Of a DNA stretch of 64,000 bases, positions 13,226-25,122 are shown piece by piece; within the stretch, counting starts at the first letter, position 1; each line of letters opens with the position of its first letter. The translations under genes were made by a program, and so were the position numbers. Location: assembly GCA_038503065.1 (NCBI GenBank), contig JBCAMK010000019.1, positions 496,001 to 560,000 on the forward strand, in the 5' to 3' direction. A model generated the notes under the pieces. The model ran no database searches and was not told the DNA's origin. It saw nothing but the letters and a program-made list of their open reading frames with translations. This stretch comes from Paragyromitra xinjiangensis (taxonomy: Eukaryota; Ascomycota; Pezizomycetes; Pezizales; Discinaceae).

Positions 13226-14222
13226 AGATCTAGTTAGAGTAGTAAGTCATGTTTAGGGTCGGGTTGGAGTTAGAGGATCCTGCGGGTTTCATGGATCTTT
13301 GTGATTTGTTGGTAGAGTGGGTCTCTTTGCCTTGCTGCTCTGGCAAGTCTGTTTTCGGGGACGGTTTTGCTTTTATTAGTCCTGGCTTGGCCTTGTTGTG
13401 ATTGGATTTATTAGTAATCCAAGCCATTTCTTTCTAACTGACAGATATTTCCGGCCACTAATCACAAATTATCACTCGTTAAAATCAACACAAAAGGCTG
13501 CAATTGCAGACATAGAGTAACAGCGCAGGACAAGGTGTCAGCAAAAGGCGGACATATAGCCAAAACCTGCCCGCCCAAATCTATTTCCCAATGACCGCCG
13601 CTCCCGTGCACGGCCGCGACTATGCTGGCACTGAGTAATAGCACCATTATCCCTTATGCTGGTAATGCTGCCAACTTTCGCGGGGGCCAAATGACGACGA
13701 GCATTTGGGGCTGTGCAATGATCAATGTTGTTGGGTTCTCAGAACTACAATATGAATTTCTGAGAAATACATAGGTAGTCCTAGGAACTAAGTGAAGAAT
13801 AATACCTGCCACAGAGAGGCGCCCTCTTCTGCTCCGAAACCTCGGATAAATGTTGGCAGCATTGGAGTACCAGCATAAGGGATAAGGGTGATTACATGTA
13901 GATCAATTATTATACTGAGGCATTTAGATAGCTGTGGTTCTCCCCGATTAGATCCTGGGAATGGGATTCTAAGCACCAAACCTCTAACATTTTACTACAA
14001 ATAAGTACCAATCCAATTTCCCGGCTGCAAGCATACCAACTATAATACCCCACCAATTGAGAGAATACTCAAGTGCGAGAACTGAGTTGCGGTTGCATTT
14101 CTTTACGGGATTTCAATGCCCGATGTTGTGGTTACCCGGCACTTATTATGCTGTGGTGCGGCTCAACAGCGAACAGATAATTAATCAGACTTCACCTTCC
14201 AACCCCACGCAACCCTCTTTAA
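13226..14222. other. intergenic spacer with an inverted-repeat element
   Basis: The spacer between the Atg8-like gene and MEF2 has no coding frame I can support. Its middle is taken up by a ~250-bp unit with inverted ends, listed separately. The last 150 bases before 14223 should carry the MEF2 promoter, but I see no clear TATA element. Confidence 0.5.
13640..13893. mobile_element. small inverted-repeat (MITE-like) element
   Basis: The left arm at about 13641-13675 and the right arm at about 13853-13892 are inverted copies of one another. The shared core TATCCCTTATGCTGGTA is identical and is followed by ATGCTGCCAAC in both. They differ by a 5-base insertion (CTCCA in the right arm's complement) and one or two substitutions in the outer part. 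The 254-bp unit has no coding capacity. No clear target-site duplication is visible, so this could be a decayed MITE or a simple inverted duplication. Confidence 0.5.
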
Positions 14223-16930
14223 ATGGTCTTTCCAGTCAGTCGATCCTCAGCAGCTGTCTGTTGGAGATGTCTTGCCCTCAAAAAGAGTTCTCTCATGCCC
14301 AGGACATCAATATTATCATTACGTCGTATCCCGAAAAGGTTTCACGCTACAGCAGTTGCGACAGACATCAATGCTACCGTGCCATTAGCCCATACTAGAA
14401 ATATTGGGATTATCGCTCATATCGATGCTGTGAGTCTTTACATATAACTCTCATAGTGGGAGTAGGGATGGTCAATTGAAATTCCTACTAGAATGAAAAC
14501 TGATCGAATGAGTAGGGCAAAACAACCACTACAGAGCGAATGCTCTACTATAGTGGCTTCACACGCCGGATTGGGGGTAGAATCTCTATTTATATGAAAA
14601 TGACTGGATCTTTTCGCATCTGACTAAATGCCACAAGTATAGAGGTCGACGAAGGGTCTACAGTAATGGACTACCTCCCCGCCGAGCGTGCTCGAGGAAT
14701 AACCATCACCTCAGCAGCCATAACGTTTTCTTGGACCCCATCTACACCTGGCTCATCACCTCATACTATCAATCTGATAGACACTCCTGGACACGCGGAT
14801 TTTACCTTCGAAGTCGAGCGATCAATCCGTGTTCTTGATGGTGCAGTGACTATCCTGGACGGTGTTGCGGGGGTGGAAGCGCAGACAGAAAAGGTATGGC
14901 GACAGGCAGAAAGATATAACATCCCGCGAATTGTCTTTATCAACAAACTGGATAGAATTGGTGCACGGTTCGGGCCCACAGTGAAGGAGATTGCAGCGAA
15001 ACTGAATGGGTGGCCAGCTGTGTGTCAGCTACCAATTTATGAAAACGATGGAAAGGGTGGTGAGGATGTTTTTCGGGGTATCGTGGATGTGGTGGAGCAA
15101 AGAGTTTTCATGTGGGCTCTTGGGGATGATGGACAAAAGATTGACCTGCATGACTATACCTGGCTGAAGCAAAATAGACCTGATCTCTATACTGAGGCCT
15201 TGACGGCGCGGACGGCTCTTGTGGAGTTATTGTCTGAACATGACGAAGATTTAGTTGAGGTTTTTCTGGAGCTGGGAGATCATCATCTTATTCCACCTCC
15301 AGACATAAAAAAATCTCTTCGAAAAGCAACTCTCAAAGGCGATGGCCGAATAATTCCAGTTCTTTGTGGCGCAAGCTTCCGAAACGTTGGTGTCCAACCT
15401 CTCCTCGATGCTGTTGTGGATCTTCTGCCTTCCCCTCTTGATAGACCACAGATCGAGGTCTCTTACAATCACGGCAAACACAGAGGTGTCCTCGAAGTCA
15501 CAGACGGTAGAGTATGCGCCCTAGCTTTCAAAGTAGTTAATGACCCGAAGCGTGGAGCGATGGTATATGTTCGAGTTTACTCCGGAATCCTAAACCGCGC
15601 TCACCACCTCTACAATACAAATCTTGGAGAGAAGGAGCGGGTACATAGACTTGTTAGGATGTACGCCGATGAGGCTGTCGATATCAACGCGGTTCCCACT
15701 GGTCACATTGGCGTCATAATAGGCCTTAAACATGCCAGAACGGGCGACACACTAGTCTCGGAGACACCGAACGCACATAAACAAAAACACCACAAGCACG
15801 GCAAACACGGACCCCCTGTCCTATCAACAGAAACGCTGCAGCTTCGCCCTATTGAAGTCCCCCCGCCAGTTTTCTTCGCATCAATCGAACCACTCTCTTT
15901 GAGTGAGCAAAAACCACTTGAGGAAGCTCTCGAAATGCTCTTACGTGAGGACCCGAGTCTGCATATCTCTATCGACGAAGACTCCGGTCAGACCCTCATC
16001 TCAGGCATGGGTGAACTGCATCTTGAGATTGCCCGAGATCGGCTCGTTAAAGACCTAAAAGCTAAAGCGGAAATGGGGCGCATCTTAATCTCCTACCGCG
16101 AAACAATCCCTCCTGGCCCTGCATCCGAATACATCCGAAGAGTATTTGACAAAGAAATCTCTGGCAAACGTGCCGCAGCAGCCTGTGGGGCTTCGGTTGA
16201 AGCCGTCGACGTCGTCGCACTGGAAGAAGCAAATGTAGAAGGCAATATCGTGAACGTGATCTTCCAGTCTAACCCTACCACAAATGAGGAAACCGGTGAA
16301 GTGACTGAAACAAAGATGCCAAAATGGATGGACGAGGAGGCTCTTCACGAAGCACTAGTCGGTGGTGCTGCAGCAGCATTGGGGCGCGGTCCTACCCTTG
16401 GTTTCCCTGTCCGCAACACACGTGTTCAGATTAAAGTTGATTTAGCTCAGGACATTTTCGGCCAAGAAAGTACTCTAGCGGCTTTCTCGTCCGCTGCGCG
16501 TATTGCGACTGCTGCAGCACTGCGTGAAGCAGCAGGTGGAGAAACTATGCTCATGGAACCAGTAATGGATGTTGTCGTCACCTGCGACGAAAAACATATT
16601 GGCCAAGTTGTTGCCGATATATCCGGTGCTCGAGGTGGCCATGTAATGGAGCTTGGCGGGCTGGATATCGAAGCTGCTGAGGGGTCAGAGATTGATTTGT
16701 CGAAAGTGTATGCGCCGGGGGTGAGAGCAAGTGGGGCCGCGGTGAGAGACGATGGGAGTAAGAAAAGAACGGTTAGGGCGAAGGTGCCATTAAAAGAGAT
16801 GGTGGGATACCTGAAACATTTAAGGGCGATCACAGCGGGAAGGGGTACGTTTGTTATGGCTTTAGAGGGATGGGAAAAGATGAATGGGAATAGAGTTAGA
16901 GATGTGGTACAGGAAGTAAGAGGAAGATAA
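14223..16930 (+). CDS. MEF2: mitochondrial elongation factor G2 (ribosome recycling)
   Basis: A translational GTPase of the EF-G2/Mef2 type, which splits mitochondrial ribosomes after termination together with the recycling factor. Three exons, 14223..14429, 14516..14576 and 14643..16930, encode 851 residues, close to the 819 of yeast Mef2. The introns are 86 and 66 nt, and the first interrupts the P-loop, AHIDA|GKTTTT. Motifs include [10 protein letters not shown] (switch I), DTPGHADF (G3), INKLDRIG (G4) and a domain IV/V tail ending in a family-typical GRGTF..ALEGWE. The N-terminus is rich in Arg/Ser/Ala with no acids for the first ~45 residues, as expected for mitochondrial import. I chose the ATG at 14223; a second in-frame ATG at 14295 would still leave a presequence. 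A His/Lys-rich insert ([11 protein letters not shown]) lies in domain II-III. Mef1-type EF-G is less likely given the sequence, but I rank the paralogue call by eye. Confidence 0.87.
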
Positions 16931-17034
16931 GCTGGTTTTCGGGCGTTCCAGGACCTGGAGCTTGAGAAGTATCTTTACTGGAAGGAGCTAAAATAGATAT
17001 TGTATGGTTGGTTTCTTTGAAGATAGTTATTGGA

Positions 17035-17488
17035 TTACATGGTGCCAGTTGAGTCTTCCGCTCGATCATGCATATGGTATCCTAATATAATCAGGGGCCT
17101 TCCAAGGAAAAGATGCAGATTGTGCTCCGCCTTGAGCAGCTTGAAACCCTTGCGGTATCTTTTGAGATCTGTGAACTTACAAGCGCTTCTCGATCTCCTG
17201 ACGTGGTCCTGGCTGAACACCTTCAATTCCCTTAAAATCCTTCCGCCAAGTAGGTTTAATTAAAGTGCAGGTACATACATACGGCGGAAGCCTAACAGTT
17301 GGTGTAACACTCGCTAAATTTATTTCCTTGAAGTCATCTATCGGTGGAACTGGAGGTGTGCGTCGGAACAACGGTGCGACCGACGAATGAACATCGTATC
17401 CGGCGGGCAAATGATCTAGCCGGTGCGGACGAAGAATCGCACCGATCCGGGAATTGCTTCTGCATACCACCGACTTAAACCGCAACAA
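17035..17488 (-). CDS. small conserved-looking protein, unknown function
   Basis: A minus-strand open frame begins at 17488 (MLRFKSVVCRSNSRIG) and runs unbroken to a stop at 17177, giving 103 residues; its start is basic and could be a mitochondrial presequence. A GTATGT donor after RLPP and acceptors about 50 nt on would instead splice it to a second frame (ELKVFSQDHVRRSR to a stop at 17035), giving about 135 residues. Both alternatives read like protein, so the gene end is uncertain. It converges on MEF2, whose stop is 105 bases away. I do not recognise the family. A ribosomal or respiratory-chain accessory protein is only a guess from size and charge. Confidence 0.35.
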
Positions 17489-20400
17489 TTATACCGCAAC
17501 AAAGCCAGCCGACAGTAATACTATATAAGGGGAATTTCCCATCATAATTAAGTAAAGTAGGCTCTGCCTTTGCTTGGTATACATTTTAAATATTGTCCCT
17601 TCCTATGATCACCGTTCCAGTTGCTGTAATTTAGTTACCAGCATAGTTGCCGTGAAAGTGATAATTAAACACACCAAATATTTACTTAGGTCTATACTTC
17701 AACCAATCAATCAGGTTTTCTCTTCTTACCCTAATGCAAATACTTCAAACTCGTTAGGTATCCTACCAGGATAATCATCGATCCCACTGAACGTCTGTAT
17801 TTACATCACCAAATATCACTCGATAGGCATGTCACACAAGGAATCTCGCTGTATTGCACTAGAACGCAGCACTTGATTAATTCCATAACATCGAGAAACA
17901 ATACTCCAAGGATGCTCTAAGGATACTCCAAGCTTATTCCGCAAAGCCGAGCGGCCCCGGCGGTCGGGTCTCGTGGCAGCCGGTGATTGATGAGTACTCT
18001 CGGAATAAACCTAGATTCACATCCCTGCTACTATTGGATCCCAACAATCCCTATCGCAGAAGACGCTAGGCGGCTTTGGGTTGACCTTGGTAATGTCTCG
18101 CATCCAGTTCAAGACCCGTAAACTCTTCCCTTGCCTACTTCTTCTGGGGGCTTTCTCTCCAGCTGATATTATACTCTATGTACTTCTCTCGATAGTACTG
18201 AGCTCCAGAATTACATCGGGGGCGGAAAACACGACTGCCGGCCTAGCACCCTAATATGGGAGTGGTATCAATGAAAAGCGGCTATAGAAGTAATTAACAC
18301 CATCTACATAATTATTCTTACCCCAGTACAGTGGCCTTATCAGGCCACCTGCAATAAACGGCAGTTCCTAAGAGATGGTGGTATAACACATACCCAATGA
18401 TAACATAGATTTCAGAACCAACTGGTCGGGATGCGTATTTTATCACCTATGTGCACTTTCAAAACTGCTGCTGGGTCACGCACCTTAGCGTGCTAAACCA
18501 ATTATATCACCCAATCCACCTTTTCTTCCAGTAACACATTCCACCGAAATCTTATCAGCTGGCGGAACCGTATGTGAACTAATGTGACCCGAGGAAGGCT
18601 ACTTATAACAAGGACGGTTTCTAGGATACATACTCGCAACAGGCATAAGGAACCAGAAAATACAAATTTAAACTAACCAACAAAATCGTGGATGTGCTAA
18701 ATTAAGACGAATAAAAATTATTACTAGCAAAAGTCATTTTTGGATTCTTTATGACTGTTGCGAGTATATGACACAAGATCTGCATGTATAGTTTCCAGGC
18801 TTTCTCGACTCACAATTACGCCTTGGGCACTAATTTTATGACCTGAGACTCTTCAGATAGCCAACCATTTTTCCTCTATACGATTACAACATGCGACTCA
18901 GACCCTTGACGTTTTAAGTGATTCCAATAGCGTTGGATAATAGGTCAGCGAATACACCAGATCCTGGACTGGAAAAAAAAGAAATTTCTTGGGTATGTGC
19001 TTAATGCTAGGGATAGCAGGACTTTCCGAAGATATAGTGCTCAAGCCTGGCAGCAAAGCATATCTGGAGTACGGATACCATTGGAGTAGGGAGAAGGGGA
19101 AACCCCAAGTGGAATGATATAACATCTCCTAGCTGGGAAAGATCTATGCTGCAGATTCCTAGTAACCTACGCAAGACGCGATTTCAGATCTTGGAATTTT
19201 CTGAGACCCAGGGAAAAATATGCCTATTGGGGAACTCAAGATTGGCTAGGCTATCTGGTACAACTATCTCGAGACTCGAGAGATTATCTATTTCACCTCG
19301 GCAGCAGCAGCCAGGAGTATGGGGCGGAGTACTTCCAATAGTTGCAACGTAGTATCCTTGGTTCGAAATACCAATTAGATTCTCCAAAGACGAGACAACC
19401 CGTAACATAGAATTGCGCTTTCCATCAGCAGATCAAATTCCCGGGACATCCGAAAAACATCACTGGGAAAACCGAAGAAAATCTAGGATCCGATTAGCCT
19501 ACTGAAACTCTGGCGGATGAGAAAAACGCTCTCGCTATGGCATGGTTATATTCGGAGCGTGCTTAGACTCGGCTACGGTAGTCGGCGGGGGAACAACCCT
19601 GGCACTGTGGGTTTGTTCTCATAATCTCATTCCGAGTGGGGTACTGGCGATTGGATATGGGGGTACTGTCACGATACCTGCGCAGTCAAAGATCAACCGG
19701 ATACTGAACTTGGCAAGGATGAATATTACTTTCCAAACTCCATAGGTTCTTCCAGGGCCAGCGAAGTAATTGGTCTTCTTGTATAAGGTGATCACGCGGA
19801 TGGATACAAAGTGATACAGGATGCTCCTGGAATTACTCTGAGTTAGTCTCGTGCCCAGCCCCACTGCGCAGCTTGCTGCGTACCGTAGGAGGCAGTAGGG
19901 GATGGGAACGAGCCTAACTCTGAGTGCTAAAGAAATTACAGATACCTAAACCAAGGTACAAGAACGGAGCTAGCCTCATAGGGCGGATAACTCCATCATT
20001 GAATCACTACCTACCGGAGAATACTCCCGTACATGGGGACCGCAACATAAACTAGCTATGATTGGTTTTCTTCCTTTATCAAGCTCACTCGCCCTGACGG
20101 AATCCGGTTTCCGAAGGGATATGCCGTCTGTTGCGCGGCCGCCAGGTTGAAAACGCGCAATTTTCGCAATTTCTTGGCGCCATTTGTGAGCATCTTATGA
20201 TGTAGTTGGTAGAACCCCTAGCTACGTATATAGCTGTACCTGTAACAGTGCGCTACACCTACGAACCAGTTTGAGGAATGAAACGTGCTTAATAGAGTGG
20301 GCGGTAAATGGAAATCGAGATGACTACATGTATCCACGTTACCTGATTAGTTTATTACTGTATATCCAATGATGTGTTTAAGGTCTCAACGGTCGGGGGT

Positions 20401-20910
20401 TCTACTTCGCAAAAGATATGACCCAGCAAGCAGAATAGAGGCAATGTCCCGTTATTCTCTCGATGTTTTGCAACGCAATTGCGCAATCAACATCCGGAAG
20501 ATTGAGCGAATTCTCATGATCATTTGAAGAAAAAAAGTGTTAACTCATGAAGTAGTACACGTAAAACAATAACGCAACGCGAGTGATAGATCTATAAAGT
20601 GCCAAGAAGTGATAGAAAGAGGTTCCACTAGCATGCACACACACTCCACAAATCCTCAGGATCTTAGGTTACCTTTATTCCAGAGCCCAACGTCTAAACC
20701 AAGCACGTGGAAGCGTCAAATTCTAGATGCCAAATTAACTCCTTCCACTTATATTGATTCGAGAAATATATTCTTACAAAAATCTCTTATCTCAGCCACT
20801 TTACAAGCCACTAACCCCCAGCTTCTTCGGGGCCAGGCACAGGAAGGTGTCGCACTTCGTGCTGGATTGGCAAGGTATGAGTGCATAGTTGTATGTTATT
20901 GGTCGTGACG
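17489..20910. other. gene-free region
   Basis: No recognisable gene. Short frames such as 18898-19125 (minus) and 20633-20908 (plus; WKRQILDAKL, LRGQAQEGVALRAGLARYE) look like peptide but have no family I can name. The latter ends just beside the minus-strand membrane ORF at 20911-21243. A short palindrome (TCTCGAGACTCGAGA) sits near 19268. Confidence 0.45.
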
Positions 20911-21243
20911 TTATATACCGCGTGGGAGGTGTCGTCTCCAACATGCTAACCGGTGACCCATTTTAGCGTTACTGTCGGCAAAAACTAGAAATTTCAACAG
21001 AGGAAAAGAACGAACGGCTTTTCTTCGACTCCTCCAGCCCTCATAAACGGCAAGAATAGCAGCAATAGCCATGATTACCCCAATCACCAATGAGATGATA
21101 TCGCCTGCATTCAGAATTCTGGTGCCAGGATCCATTTTTTGTTTAGAGTCTTGAACGCGTGGTATTGTTGTGTTTGATATCATTGTGGGTAGTGCTAACT
21201 GTGGAGGATTGGCTGTAAAAGATCTGCTCGAAGGAAGCATCAC
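20911..21243 (-). CDS. small predicted single-span membrane protein
   Basis: An ATG-initiated frame of 110 residues. Residues ~1-40 are polar (Ser/Thr/Pro-rich). They are followed by GDIISLVIGVIMAIAAILAV, a convincing membrane helix, then YEGWRSRRKAVR, a basic stop-transfer patch, and a short tail. A related segment with the same order (GDI..DVIDSVIGII..ILALFKGWR) occurs on the same strand at 22606-22899. I do not recognise the family. A lone helix next to a basic patch could anchor a small secreted-type or signalling protein, but nothing in the sequence shows a function. Confidence 0.4.
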   Translation of the reverse strand: MMLPSSRSFTANPPQLALPTMISNTTIPRVQDSKQKMDPGTRILNAGDIISLVIGVIMAIAAILAVYEGWRSRRKAVRSFPLLKFLVFADSNAKMGHRLACWRRHLPRGI

Positions 21244-23984
21244 TAGAATTATAAGGGTTATACGTTAACAGTAACGATTTTAATTGGGGTTTTTATAAAA
21301 ACGACATACTAACATTTCGGACGTGGGATGAAGATATTATACGACCAAAGAACGCGAAAACTTCTTCTCTTTCTAGTGATACCATGAGTCTGGAATTATA
21401 AACCAACGAGGTAGCGAGGGAAATATTATAAGCACTTTGCTGAAGCAAGCCCTGTGAATATAATCATCTCTGGCGTTAAACATGAATTCAGCTGAGAACG
21501 ATTTGTTAACTGTTAGTCCCCGTTGTAGCTTAAGCCATACAGATGTTCTAAATTACCGAAATACGATATATGGATGGCACCGTGCATTAAGGGTCACACA
21601 GCTAGTTCCACCCCATATTTAAACGGTTAGGCATCAATATTAGATCTAGTCTACGAGAATATCCGTTCCATAGAACCGCACCAACTATGTGAAGCTGTAT
21701 CTTCACATCCTAGGCCTTAGTAATCCCTGAAAAGAGAATCTCATTATTTCATTGAGCCTAACCGCTTTAAGAAAACAACCCCGGTGAAAGCCTGCCGCCT
21801 TGTTCCGAGGATTAGATAATACCGATGGGCCAACGCAGCGCACGCCCTTGGAAAACTAAAAAAATTACCCGAGACTACCACTGGAAGAATTATGACGAGG
21901 AATGCTAGAAGGCTGGTAACCAATAGCAAGTCAGACGGAGGAGTAACAAGCCGATCGCTCCTCTGTAATGGTAACCTAGAAAAGCTTGCCATAATTCCAC
22001 CGTTCCAAGATCCAGCTTCTGTCACCCCAAAGGTTTCGATCCCAGCTTTTCTAGGGCTTAGCACAGATGCAGATGAGACAAAACTGCGGCTGATCCTACT
22101 ACCCGTGATCAAGAAGCGAGCCAGTTACTACAGACAGCTTACCTGTCCTCCGTAGTTTACAAGCCCTATATCACATCTTACGGACAATCTTAGGAACGAC
22201 GATAATACCGATAATAGCAACTGAGAATACCAATTATCGAGCACTCGCAACAACCCCTGTTATACGCATACATCTTCCATAAAAAAAAGTATTCAGAGAA
22301 TAGCTTGATTAACCCTAACCCTCTTTTCCATAAGCCACTGTCTATTTCGGGGCCCAACGCAAAAATATATTCACTAAACAGGATCACCCTCGCTTGCCAG
22401 TACAGTTCAAACCTACCAGAATGATATTTACAATCTATTTCGAATTCATGTTGGATAGGCACGAATTCCTATATAATAAGGCTGAAGCGGAAAAACTTTG
22501 TCGCAATTCTATTTCTATAATCATAACCCACTTTTCTAGATATCATTCGCAAACAGGGACTCGCGAAGTGGTCATGTTGGACCGGCGCTAAGTGAGTACA
22601 CATCCTCACATTATTAACCGTAGTGCTGTATATCGTCTGGGTGCCCCTGTCAACATTTCGCTAGTTTGACAGTTAACATCAATTCTCTTTGTGTTAGAGT
22701 TGGGACCAAGGGGGTCATAAAAGGGTGGGACTCTTCTCATGTTTGCCTTATTTCTCCAGCCTTTAAAAAGAGCAAGAATTGTAGAAATGACTGTAATTAT
22801 TCCAATCACAGAATCAATAACATCGCTTGGACCGATATCTCCGGTGCTAAGATTCGAGTTCGGTATGGGACTTCGTGGAATAACTGAAGTTACCGTGATT
22901 CACGAAACCGTTATTGCCATGGGGATTAAGTATGATAAAGATTTCGAGTGAGGAAAAAGCAGGGATCTAGGGGATGGCTGTTGTGATTTTGCCTATTTGA
23001 AACGTACCCGTGGGTTTCAGCAGTGGATTATGAATTTTAGGTGGGGATAAATAGGGACTAGCTATAGTTCTACGGAAACGACCAACCAGAACAGACCCAA
23101 CACGATGTAAATTGAGGGTAAAGACACAAGATTTATATAATTATTCGCGACTCATGCATGTTACACATACCCCAACCAACTCCCAGATCCACGATCTAGA
23201 CCCGCCTAGAGCTCGAGAGGGGTAGTAGGTACGTCGAATAAAAGTTTCAAGAGCTACTGCGAATACTCAGCGCAAGAATTAGAACCGCTTTCTCCTTATA
23301 CGAGCGGTGGATATCGCTACGGATAATAGAAAACTACAAGACCTGAGGCGGTGACTCTTTTTGTCCTCCTTTTGGTTCGGTTCATGTGCGAAAGGTAACA
23401 CTATGGCCATAAGAATGATAGTGTATCTCCCGCTCAACCCAGTTCCCACTTAAGGCAGTACAGTAAAGAAATTACCCTTTAAGATATCGTATGGTCTCGA
23501 TGATAACGAATTAGTCTGGGCTTGGCAAAAAATAAAACCCGTCAGCAAGAACGATCTTGCTAGAGATGTAAGCGATAGATCTACATGATGGTTTCTAGGT
23601 CACTACCAATACCATACGGTATGTTAACAGGGGAAAGTGGTCAATCATATTCACATTCTTGTTTCAAGCATTGAATCCATGTCACCACATTCCGTATCTA
23701 CCACGAGTGATTAAACATAACCACCACCCAAAAAACTTCGCCTTTAATTCCCAGCTACAAGAGTATCGCACAACACCACAACGATAATGCCTAACTTCCC
23801 GAATCTCCTGAACATCACCCAAGGGCTAGGAACGCCTAGTCAGAGCTCTATTCCTGCAGAAACCAGTTACCCTACCGAAACAAACGAGCAGCTTCCCACG
23901 TGACGTTATCCCTATGGCTTCTTCCGTTACACACAACTCGACACGTCGCCCATCCTGAAGCTCTACACCTCCCACCATTCCTAA
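21244..23984. other. spacer with membrane-ORF remnants
   Basis: Apart from the ORF at 22606-22899, the stretch holds a minus-strand frame at 21744-22112 with its own hydrophobic run (SDLLLVTSLLAFLVIILPVV). It also holds a hydrophobic fragment near 22200. These may be further decayed relatives of the same small membrane family. The last ~100 bases contain the presumed KSR1 promoter. Confidence 0.35.
22606..22899 (-). pseudogene. degenerate relative of the 20.9-kb membrane ORF
   Basis: An open frame bounded upstream by a stop at 22900-22902 contains TSVIPRSP, then GDIGPSDVIDSVIGIITVIS and ILALFKGWRNK. This matches the layout of the protein at 20911-21243 (polar leader with an IPR motif, GDI, hydrophobic span, GWR, basic patch). 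No ATG is in frame before the membrane segment, so it is either a later exon or a broken copy. Similarity is weak but ordered along the sequence. Confidence 0.35.
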
Positions 23985-25122
23985 ATGCCGTTCTCAATCA
24001 CAGCCTCAATCCCATCAACCCCCCTCGCTCTTGCTGCTGCTGCCATTGCCGTTACCATTCCCCCTACTATCTTCAACATGCTCTGGAGCACAAACAAAAT
24101 GCCCGTCGACGGACGCGTCAGTTTCCCCGAGTACAAGCTCTTAGTCAGCTACAAAGCTGACATACATACAGTTAGTCGTCATAACCGGCGGCTCCCAAGG
24201 GATGGGACTATCAGTCGCAAAAATTCTCTCCCAAAAAGGCGCAAACGTCGCCATTATCGCGCGTGACGCCAAGAAGCTAGCAAACGCCATTACCGAGATC
24301 CAAGCGGCCGCCATACGGCCAGGAACCCAAAAGTTTATCTCCATTAGCGCAGATCTGACCACTAGCGCCGAGTGCCGCCGTGCACTAAACGAGATAAAAG
24401 CCTGGGGTGGTGTTCCCGATATCGTGTGGACTTGTGCAGGTGCCGCGATTCCAGGCTATTTTAAGGATATGGATCCGGATGTGTTGGAGCGGCAGGTGCA
24501 GACTAATTATTTCTCGGTAATGCATACGGCGCACGCGGCGATCAACCTTATGACTGAGTCTCCGTTACCTGCTGGTACACCTCAGAGACATATCATCTTC
24601 ACGTCTACGGTGATGGCGTTCTATACGATTGCTGGATATAATGCGTATTCGCCTGCTAAAGCTGCGATAAGGACGCTTGCGGATGGGTTGAGGCAGGAGT
24701 GTATTCTGTATGGGATTGACGTGCACTGTTGTTTCCCGGGGACTATCTATTCGCCTGGATTCGAGATCGAGCAATTGACGAAACCGAAATTGACGAAGAT
24801 TTTGGAAGGGAGCGATGAGGGGCAGACACCGGATGTGGTTGCTCAGGTTTGCGTTTGCCGGTTGGAGAAAGGGCAGAATTTGGTCGTGACGAGCTTGTTG
24901 GGGGAGGCGATGAGGGCAGCGAGTTGGGGGGGTAGTCCGAGAGGGTGTTGGTGGTTCGACACCCTCATGGCGTGGGTTTGTGCGTTGGTGTGGTTGGTAG
25001 TGGGGAAAATGATGGATGGAGATGTACGAAAGTATGTGAAGAAACATGGTGTGCCGGTAAAAGGGGCGAAGGAGACTAGGGGAATCGGAGGCCCGGATGA
25101 GCGAACTGCCATGTTTTTTTGA
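23985..25122 (+). CDS. KSR1: 3-ketodihydrosphingosine (3-ketosphinganine) reductase
   Basis: A short-chain dehydrogenase that reduces 3-ketosphinganine to sphinganine with NADPH in the ER, the second step of sphingolipid synthesis (Tsc10 in yeast). Exons 23985..24116 and 24172..25122 give 360 residues. The 55-nt intron has a less usual GTCAGT donor but restores DGR|LVVITGGSQGMG, the family's start. Visible are the cofactor loop TGGSQGMG, the catalytic Ser of IIFTSTVM and the YSPAK (YxxxK) pair. An N-terminal hydrophobic segment (LALAAAAIAVTIPPTIF) and a C-terminal one (TLMAWVCALVWLVVG) agree with the membrane topology of fungal Tsc10 enzymes. The sense strand moves from C-rich to very G-rich along exon 2. 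Confidence 0.9.
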
